In this document: positions 29,441 through 37,444 of the stretch, piece after piece
How the letters are laid out: every line of letters starts with the position of its first letter
Numbering within the stretch: position 1 is the stretch's first letter
Origin: Chara braunii
Lineage: Eukaryota > Streptophyta > Charophyceae > Charales > Characeae
Length of the DNA: 37,444 nucleotides
Direction of reading: 5' to 3'
NCBI GenBank assembly: GCA_003427395.1
Contig: BFEA01000305.1
Coordinates: forward strand, 1,160,399-1,197,842
Notes under the pieces: generated by a model
The model's input: only the letters and a program-made list of their open reading frames with translations
Told to the model about the DNA's origin: nothing
Databases searched by the model: none
Translations under genes and position numbers: made by a program

Positions 29441-30779
29441 CCCTTATGGCCCCTACCCCCCCTGCTGCAACAGTTTGGGCTGCACAACCAGCATCGATGC
29501 AGCCCCCCCCCCACTGGTGCCCCTTTTTGGTCCGCTGTGCCAAAAGCACAATTTTCCGTTGTCGGACCTCAACGGGCAGGCTCAAACTCAAACCTCTCAT
29601 AGCATATCGTGGATGGCGGACTGCACCTACAGTGAGCCCCGCCACCCCAGTTTCTTCCTCCTCATGGGCCCGCCTCCCACTGGCTCGCATGTGCTCAAGG
29701 TCCTCGAATGCCGCGACGGCCACCCGTGTCCGACGACGTAGCAACTAACTCAGACCCGTCGGTCCTGACGTCGGCCTTGAAACCGGTCACTGAGTCAAAG
29801 GCTTCAGCAAAAATAAAAGTAGGAATAATAATAATAAAAATAATAAAACACAAAGAAATTGCAAGGGACACATAAAAAGTAAGGGGACGAGGGGCGGTGC
29901 GCCCTGCTGGCCTGCGACGCCGCGCACACCCAGACCCCGCGTGGTTGCAACCTGTCGTCAACACACCGCGCGCTCCGCTCACCCGTGCAAGGACTCAATT
30001 CTCACCCTCAAGTGTGCCATCAACTTCGGAAGAGGCTACACCGGTGTGACTTGCGAAAACACGCCAAATACCTTTGTATTTGGTACGACAGCGTAGACTC
30101 CAAAAGTTAGATTAAAGAGGGATAAAGTCGCGGTTCATAAATTTATAGCGAATAATATATTCACTGTGTGGGTGTGAATACCGTTATAAGGGTATCTGCC
30201 CTGGTTTTTGCAAATGAGAGAAAACAAGTTTGGTTTAAAGTTTGAGTACACCGTGCGAGTCGCGACTGTGACTATTGTTTACGCTGAGTAAGTGGTTGAT
30301 TAGAATAGAGAGTGTGTGGGCACGGGTGATCTCTTTCTTGTTGATGATTGTAGAGTCGGCGCGGTTGCCGACCAAATTTTTAGTTCCGATTAAACTAGGA
30401 TTAAAAGGTTGTCTGATGATTGGGATGCTTGAGCGAGGCATGTGCGCTCATACAAAGAACTTCATCAACGACAAGGTGACTTTAAGTAGTGGTCAAAGTA
30501 TGCGAGGGAGTGGACGGCGGCGCAGGAGTATTGGGGCAGCAAAGTGACCGAGGGGTTGAGGGCCCGACGAGACTATCCCCCATGGTTTTGTTGTCTGCAG
30601 GGTATCTCGGTGGGACCAAGGTAGTGATTGAGTCCCCTTTTTCTTCCCCTCGCCGTACGGTTCCGCTTCTAAATTTTGTGATTATCACTTTATTTTCATT
30701 TTGTTATTCTCGTTTTATTATTTTTGTAGAGTCGAGGCACCATATTAGAGCCGATGGTGGTTGGCGGGCATGTGAAACA
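29441..30779. other. Interval without a supported gene
   Basis: GC-rich then AT-rich mosaic with a poly-C run (29502-29512), an ATA/ATAA-rich tract near 29820-29850 and the hairpin at 30064-30083. ORFs at 29382-29748 on both strands overlap the rRNA fragment and C runs and are treated as shadows. Confidence 0.5.
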
Positions 30780-31018
30780 AGGGTGATTAGCCCGTGAGGC
30801 AAAAGAAACCTGCATAGCGGGGCCAGCCGGGAGTACACCTCCCGCCGACCGCCACCTTTTGTGAGAGGTTTGAGTGGAGAAATGACTTTTAGGACCCGAT
30901 AGATGGTGGATCATGCCTGAGCACTGTTGGCTGGAGCAAGGATGCGAGGGTCGATTTAGTAGGACCTTGCCCAGTTGGATAACCGCAACTATCGTAGAGG
31001 TCCGTACCGAGACGCGCA
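30780..31018 (+). rRNA. Second diverged LSU rRNA fragment, pseudogene
   Basis: GATGGTGGATCATGCCTGAG (30902-30921) and the preceding GACCCGATA match the very conserved LSU stretch around GACCCGAAAGATGGTGAACTATGCCTGAGC, 26 of 30 positions. Upstream, TTTTGTGAGAGGTTTGAGTG fits the normal lead-in. Downstream, GTAGAGGTCCGTACCGAGAC fits the following helix strand after an insertion of about 75 bases. In real LSU this region lies before the one found at 29160-29440. Here it lies after it on the same strand, so the pieces are rearranged. Confidence 0.6.
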
Positions 31019-32689
31019 GAGCATGCAGCAGGCTACGCAGAGGGATAGAACGGGTGCTGCAGTGCTAACTGCGAGGGACCGATCGATCCGACAGATAAGT
31101 CGATAACACACTCGTTAGCAGACTTCGGCATCCGCGATCACCGGTGTTTTATCTGCGACAATCAGCGCCCGTTATGGTGATTGGGTTAGTGCTCAATTTA
31201 ACACTAATCGGGGTTCGGGCACTCTGGGCCGGACTGATGAACGAAAGGGGCGAAGTGGTAGGAGAGGAGTATGAAGACATGGAAGGGCGAATGAACCTAT
31301 GCGCAGTATTGCGCCGGATGCATCCGACAACGGAGATGGTAGGTGACGAGTTGGGCGCAACGAGATATGTATAACTCGCTCGATTCTTGGCCAAATCTGG
31401 TGGGTCGAGAGACGATTTTATGGTTTTCTAGCCCCGGGTGAGCACGATGGCGGCCTTACTTTCGGCAGTAGTAGTGTAAGGAGAAAGGTAGGAGGAAAAA
31501 AAGTTGCGTGGAGATGTCGGGTGGACATGGAGGGAGTAAGAAATTGACACCTCACTCGATCCTCGTTGGAATCGGGTGCAGGAAGCGGCTAGATTAAGTC
31601 CGAGGTTTTGGGGTGTTGCGAGCATGGTAGTAGTGGTAGATTTGCCCCTAAACTAGTAGTTTGGTTAGGGCTGATTGTAAAGGCTTCACTTGAAAGGAAG
31701 GAGGAAATTTTTTGAAGAAGCAATGTATCTTTCCGAGTCCTAGCATGAGATTCTTTGGATTTTGCTTTGCCTATCGGTGAGAGTAGTGGGAGGCTAGCCG
31801 AGCAATATGAGACTTACTTGTTGACTAGTGTGTTGCACATTTTGACGACGAAAGCAGCCTTGCTCTATTTATTTCGCGTGCGAGACTGAAAAGCAACACA
31901 TATTTCCGCATCCTAACGGAAGATTCACTCAGATTTCGTTCGTTCTTAATGACTATCTCCTTCCCGATTTTTTTTACTTTCGTTCCGCTCTGTTTTCTAC
32001 CTCTCGCTGTTCCTGATGAGCGGAAACTGTGGGAGTCTGGCCTATAGATCCTCCATTGATTGAAGCTCCACAGACTTTGATTCCCGATTCGAAAGCGAAT
32101 CGTGAGGGCATGTGTTTGGCTCCAGCCGTGGACTGCATACTCAACATCTGCATATGGATCGGGTGTCGCTGCTCATGTCAAGTGAGTTGCTTCGTCAGCC
32201 ATGGGATCTTGCTAAAAAGAGACCTGCTGTCGTATATAGAAAAAACAAGCGCACGTACCCGGTCTGGCGATAATCTGCATGAGTGACGGCTACGTACGCT
32301 TCGGTCGCTATTGTTAAAAAGCCACAAGCCGCTACTGTTAAAAAGCCACGAGTTGCTGCCATATGGGAACGGTGTGCCTCGTTGTCTCGCTGTATCTAAC
32401 TGTCAAGGTTCGGCATCATGGTTTGCTGAGCTTATTAATAAGTACTCCCTCTGCACCTATCCGGTGATCACAGTGGATTTGCAATACGCGAAGAGCTACA
32501 CTGTGATTGCGGAGCACTTACCAAAAATTGTTGTGTGTTCACTACAAACTTGCGGTGAGCAGCACATACAAATTGCAGTATCGTGCTAGGCTTCGTCTGC
32601 AGTCTAAGTAGAGTATATCGGGTGCGCTCCGTTCAAATGCAGCCTATCTAGGCTGCGTAGTAGCAGTTGACTTGAAAAACCAGGATCGT
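31019..32689. other. Interval without a supported gene
   Basis: No coding or RNA signal is convincing. A short tandem GTTAAAAAGCCACAAG / GTTAAAAAGCCACGAG lies at about 32310-32352. CACTACAAAC at about 32538 resembles a CACTA terminus but has no partner. Confidence 0.5.
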
Positions 32690-33062
32690 GCTTTGAGGGG
32701 GTGGTCAGTCAGGGAAGGGGGTCGCCGTTGCGACTTGACGTTCTATCAGGTCGTTGTTGCTGCGAAGTGGGAGAGTCGCCAGGGAGTCAACGACAGGTGA
32801 TTTGACTTCAATTGACCTGACTGCTGTGCACTTTGGCCATCATTGCGGGACCATCGGACGATTGAAGGATTCAAGACCCTCTCATGCGAGCCTGAGTGCA
32901 TCCCTCTTGTACCTGAGCTACTTAAAGATTTTCCTTTTGCCCTTGAAGTTCTTGCTCTCAGTCTATTTTATTGGTTACGAGAGGAAGGGGGCGGGCGGAA
33001 TTGCAGCCCGTAATCCATGCCAAGGCCTTTGTGGGAGGTTGCCCCACCGATTGTGGGAGCTC
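32690..33062 (-). repeat. Dispersed repeat, inverted partner of 25700-26010
   Basis: The reverse complement contains, in order, CCCACAATCGGTGGGGC, CCTCCCACAAAGGCCTTGGC, and CCCGCAATGATGGCCAAAG, paralleling the left copy. It abuts the right arm of the larger repeat family. Confidence 0.7.
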
Positions 33063-33419
33063 TAGCGGAATTTGAGTGAGGTTCTGGAGGCAGGGAACTG
33101 AGTGGTAACCTTCATCTGTTCTATAAACCCAGTTAAAACTCTTATATATACATCTTGCTACAGTTTGACTGAGTATACTGCATGCATCCTTATTTGACTT
33201 TATGTTTGACTTTGGTGACTTAATTCAGAGTCAAGTAAAGGAATGCATGCGCAATCTGAGTTTCATTTTTGTTGGCTGTCTAAATTCAGATTGTAAAAGG
33301 GTTTTGCACAGGGGGAAGGCGGGAAAAAGGTGGTCTTGCTTGTGATTGTTTTGATCAACTAAAGGTTGAACATTATTTCTAAATTGAATGGCCCAATGCT
33401 ATGTTTTATTTTGATTGCC

Positions 33420-34110
33420 TGAAGGACAAGACAACTGTTCCTAAGTTGGATGGTGTGATTGCTCTGACTTGCGAGGGTTGTATGCGATTGTTTTTTTCAG
33501 GGATCAAACAATCGTTCCATAAGATTGAATGGCTTGGTTGCTTTGGTTTATTTTGGGGTTTCTGATGTTTCTTTGTTTCTGTAAAAGAGAGTTTGAGCAA
33601 TTGTTCCTAAGTTGGATGGCTCGAACTTCTTTTTGTTTCATTCTCAGGGAGGATCAGGCGAAGGATCAGATAATTGTTCCTAAGTTGGATGGTCTGGTTT
33701 GGAGCCACGCACATGCAGGAACCAAAGGATAAATTTTATCTACACCTTATTAATATTCTATTTATGAATAGGTTAGTCAGACAATTGTTCCTAAGTTGAA
33801 TGGTCTAACTATGCTTATCACAACTAAAGAAAGTATCAACTACGAATAAATTGGTGGTAAGAAGGGGTAAGTTGAACCTTGTTTCTAAGTTGAACGGTTT
33901 AATCTTATGCTACCTTGAAAAACTAAGTGCAGAAAGATATATATAACTTGACCATTTTTAAACAGTTTAGAGCGCCTAGGCATTGTACTAAGTTAGACGG
34001 CCTACTCTTATGCCCAAAAAAGAAAAAAGTTGTGGTGCCCTGTGTTTGTGTATATTCAATGGTTGAGCTAGACAATTGTTCCTAAGTTGGATGGTCTAAC
34101 TTTATTCCTT
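33420..34110 (+). repeat. Interspersed array of ATTGTTCCTAAGTTGGATGG
   Basis: About nine degenerate copies of a roughly 25-bp motif (consensus ACAATTGTTCCTAAGTTGGA followed by TGGTCTAAC) occur at irregular spacings, for example near 33433, 33510, 33600, 33675, 33782, 33880, 33985 and 34075. The sequence between them is unrelated and AT-rich. In the left arm the equivalent position holds the 66-bp minisatellite, which has a different unit. Confidence 0.75.
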
Positions 34111-34419
34111 ATGTAAGCTGGGTATAAAGGATAAATCATTAAAAAACTATGAACTATTGTTTGACAATATTTAACCTTGGGGCGGGTGAGAGTACTTACC
34201 ATTGTGGTTTGGACTTGCATGTGGCTGAGTGGAAACTTTACTTAGTCTGAGTTTCAGTTTGACAGGTAGTTGCTTAGTTGCTCGACACGTGCTAGAGTTA
34301 TAGGAGTTAGTCAAATTCCTGCATTTTATGAGTTAATTTTTTTTTACTTAACTCAATTCTTGTATTTTTCTGAGGTCATTTATTATACTTGGTTTTATAT
34401 GAATGTTGGAAAGGTACTT

Positions 34420-34670
34420 CTCCTACGGGTAGCGCTGCCGAAATTTCTAAAAAAACGAGGAGCTAGTCAAATACGGCTTCTCAAAGTTTAACTTTTTGTC
34501 TAAGTTTATATCACACATAGTAGAAATATGAAAATTTTTCTTTTGTATGGGAAACACTGACAAAATTTTACTAATTCAGGGAGTTAGGCAAAATTTGACT
34601 GTAGGAAGTCAGAGTCCTTGAGAAGACAATTTTTCTACATGAAGCGCTTCCAAAATTTTCATAGTTTAAA
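34420..34670 (-). repeat. GGCAGCGCTTCC motifs, inverted counterpart of 17880-18460
   Basis: On the minus strand, AAATTTCGGCAGCGCTACCC (34427-34446) and AAATTTTGGAAGCGCTTC (34639-34656) match the left-arm array motifs. The intervening sequence includes CAAAATTTG and CAAAGTTTAAC blocks like those in the array. Only two clear units remain. Confidence 0.6.
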
Positions 34671-35479
34671 GGAATTAGATTATATTTTAACAGGTAGCGA
34701 TTCTGACGATCCACCCTCAATAGGGGAGATTCTACCACAGGTCTACCTTTTCTTGGACACTGACTTAGAGGTGAACTTAGACTTAGTTATAAGGAGAATC
34801 TCGAGTAAAATGTGTTACGGAGATTCATTCTCCATACAATGATAGTCTAGCCTCGGATACTGACCTGTTTTGTATTACAGACCTTCTTTGCACATTTCGA
34901 TTCAAGATTGGACTAGTTTCAACTTAGTCCCGCGAGGATCATCTTCCGTTATCACTGATAACATGTCGGTTGCCGATTTGTCAGTTTACAACTCTACTCC
35001 AATTCACTCTCGCTACTCAACCTAGACTTTAACCCATGTGGTTTGAATTGTTTCATTGGATTTTTACCTGGATTTTATTGAATAACCATTTAACAAAGAT
35101 ACTGAGTATTTTATTTCGGAAGGTTGAATAAAGGCTGGGGTTTGTATGACTAAAGCGGGGGTGTGAGCGCAGAGAGTGGTTGAAGTTGACCCCGTGTAGT
35201 GCATAAACTTTCGGTTGTATTTTTGATGTGATTGCAGGTATGTTTGTGGTTCAGACTTTGAATTTGATTGTCTGCGATTACACACATATTTTGTTGAAGG
35301 GAGTCCCACTGTGATTGTGAGAAGTGATCATCTCATATTTATAACCCTTTGTATATGTATATATATCTATGTATATATGCATTGAGCGTCCGCCCGACCT
35401 ACTGCGGTCGTGTGTAAGGGTTGAACAAATTATGCTTTAAGAGAAAAGAGAGACTCTCTTTAACCTTTGATTTTTAGAA

Positions 35480-36430
35480 TTATTATAGTTGGACGTTGGA
35501 GTCCGTGACAACCGTCAAAGTCAAACCCCTTGATTTATCTCCAGACCCTGGATGATGAAGCTTGCCTCCTAGGCCACGAAAATCGACCGCCACCACAGAC
35601 TGGAGCCTGTGTACCACCTACTCTCCACAGGGTGCAGAAGATGGTGTCGTTCTCAACCGCCTAGGTGGTTGTCTAACGTCGAGAGATTAACACCTCACGG
35701 CTCGTGTCAGCCGACACTTGAGTGTCGAACGTGACCCTCGAGACTATCGAGGACCGTGTGATTATAAGTTCTACATAGTACTCCATCATTACGACTGCTT
35801 GCGCATGCTTGCATTGCTAGTCGATATGAGTAAGCCCTGCGTCTGCGTAGTTTTATCCTAAGTCTCGCGTGCGACGCCTTACTGATTTCTGTGTCAAAAG
35901 GTTATGGGTTTGATATTAAAGGGGCTAGGAGTGTTTTTTTTTATGTGAGTGATTTGATTTATTTTATTTTAGTTTGGTATAGCGTGTGGTAAGAAGGATG
36001 CGTCCTAGTTGACCGACGACGAGTTGCGCTTGGGACTTTAGACCCCCAATGTGTCAGTTCTCGTGCGGATCCGATAGAGGCGTGGAACCGCGCGTACCCC
36101 CTATGCTACAACGTACAAGAAACGTCCTCGACTGACGCACCTCTGCGATTGCAACTGATTAACTTTCGTATTGTGGGCTGGTAGCTTGGCGGGCATACGC
36201 CCACCGAAGGGAGGTAACACCTCCCGTAGGTGGATGTAAGTTGTACCTCTCGTAGGCTCTATCATGTCGTAGGGGCTCGCGAAAGGTATGGCTGGTGCAC
36301 TCGGCCGGAGCGGCGACAAAAGCTCCAGTGTACCGTGAATAAATGATAAAAGTCATGCCATGAAAATTCTACGTAACGCGGTCCGAAGGGTCCCCCTGCG
36401 GGACAGATGCGCTCGACAACGAGATAATCG
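35480..36430 (-). repeat. Hairpin-rich family repeat, copy B (right arm)
   Basis: The reverse complement aligns with 16290-17210 almost end to end. It includes the hairpin CAACCGCC/GGTGGTTG (35654-35671), equivalent to 17030-17047, and ACATAGTACTC, ATATGAGTAAG, TTGCGATTGCA-like and CGCGCGTACCCCCTATGCTA blocks. An extra 7-bp hairpin GGGAGGT/ACCTCCC lies at 36209-36225. I put identity at roughly 70-75% by eye. ORFs in it are not conserved in copy A. Confidence 0.7.
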
Positions 36431-37350
36431 GGATTGGACAAAGGGTAGAGAGGAAGTGCCTACGAGCTGCACACCTGGACCTCGTCGTGGGGGACTTGGC
36501 TACGCTCCACACATCGACCATAGTTGGATCATGCGACCAATTCAAGAAAAGAGAAGTGGAAAGATGCATAAGTGCCAAAAAGAAGCAAGAGGGGAAGAAA
36601 ATGTAATTACGGCCAAAGATCAAGAATGAGAAGAAAGTCAAGTGATAGTTGGGAACACAATCGAGGTGCAAGGAAAGAGAGCGTGAAGAACTGCGCACAT
36701 AAGAAATAAGCAGAGTTCAATTACACCTTGCACTTCGACAGAAATCAGTGAGTAAAAAATCCCAAACTAATTAAAATCCTAATTACGAGGAAAAATAACA
36801 TTTATACGTTTGACCTACCGCAAAACTATCAAAAATTCAAAATTTGAACGTCATTCCATGTGAAATACCACTTTAAGATTTTCCACCAAACCATGTCAAA
36901 TTATGAAATAGACGGAGGAGAAAAACACGTCCTTCTTTTTTCGTGTCAGCTTAGCTACGATATGTCCTAACTGCTGAACAGACCATATCTCAAGTTGCAG
37001 TAGTATCACTCGTGCATTACAATTAGGACTATCATATATTTTGCAAAAATAATTTCAAAGGATAGAGGGGCAACAAGAATGATCAACCCCTTAAAATTTA
37101 CAAACATATCCTTAGGCCGCCAAATCTTTAACCCTCGATCAGTAAACACGAGGTAATTTAAGTTGGTTAATGGTCCCAACAAGTTTCATTATTCCATAGT
37201 ATATTACATGCGACATCTGATGGATGACAAATGCCCTCCAAAATAGACGACTTATGGAGCCACATTATTTTATGAATAATATCAGTCAGTTTTCAATCGG
37301 TTACGACACCAGCAAGGGGTTCCACCTTCTGATAGAGAGGCAAGGGTCTA
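36431..37350. other. Interval without a gene
   Basis: Purine-rich to about 36700, then AT-rich. I see no conserved frame, RNA or repeat. Confidence 0.5.
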
Positions 37351-37352
37351 CG

Positions 37353-37357
<5 letters not shown>

Positions 37358-37444
<87 letters not shown>
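37358..37444. repeat. (GA)n microsatellite at window end
   Basis: A pure GA run continues to the last base, so the true length is unknown. Confidence 0.97.

Noticed and set aside
29382-29748. Overlapping ORFs on both strands
   Set aside because: They cross the LSU rRNA fragment and poly-C runs, and have no domain or codon pattern.
32538-32548. CACTA transposon terminus (CACTACAAAC)
   Set aside because: No inverted partner or 3-bp target duplication was found within the window.

Overview
The window is eukaryotic nuclear DNA made almost entirely of repeats. It is most likely from a land plant. The evidence is a large decayed Ty3/gypsy (Metaviridae-type) element with an initiator-Met-like primer site, AT-rich arrays with recurring CGGCAGC(A/G)CTTCC motifs of a kind I associate from memory with plant retroelements, a PIF/Harbinger-type MITE, and shuffled LSU rRNA fragments. 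There are no operons or prokaryotic signals, and no intact host gene is visible. The species cannot be named from the sequence.

Region 1 (1-13036): one Ty3/gypsy element on the minus strand. The right LTR ends at 13036 and the left LTR, cut by the window edge, ends at 1520. They share a direct repeat of about 1.5 kb. Right to left the element reads: LTR, primer-binding site (10416-10428), gag (10334-9237), zinc knuckle and protease (9324-8272), acidic linker, reverse transcriptase (7911-6673), RNase H, an unexpected PHD-type zinc finger (5883-5722), then integrase with HHCC, DD-E and GPY/F-like modules (5340-3887). A further unidentified third ORF follows (3920-2011). The reading frame is broken mostly by nonsense codons. 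The protease active site carries two G-to-A changes, so the copy is inactive and the damage resembles C:G-to-T:A decay.

Region 2 (10949-11231) is partly an assembly artefact. A Nextera mate-pair junction adapter is embedded at 11110-11147. Beside it is an exact 95-bp copy of sequence that belongs at 16110-16204, between GA tracts and an N gap.

Region 3 (13037-16030) holds a short exon-like open stretch directly against the LTR end, then the degraded 5' end (gag, primer-site region, LTR) of a second member of the same Ty3 family, then AT-rich spacer.

Region 4 (16205-36430) is a mosaic of non-coding repeats. A roughly 1-kb hairpin-rich sequence occurs at 16.2-17.2 kb, inverted at 35.5-36.4 kb, and as a diverged direct partial copy at 19.5-20.1 kb. 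Inside the arms lie tandem arrays, including a 66-bp minisatellite of nine units. Between the arms are a 467-bp MITE with TTA target duplications, a multi-hairpin cluster at 25.05-25.28 kb, an inverted pair at 25.7/33.0 kb, and two diverged LSU rRNA fragments in swapped order. The window ends in a GA microsatellite.

The only genes that worked together here are those of the retroelement: gag for the particle, pol for reverse transcription and integration. The two most unusual signals are the PHD finger fused in frame after RNase H, and the chains of short-loop hairpins in the non-coding mosaic.
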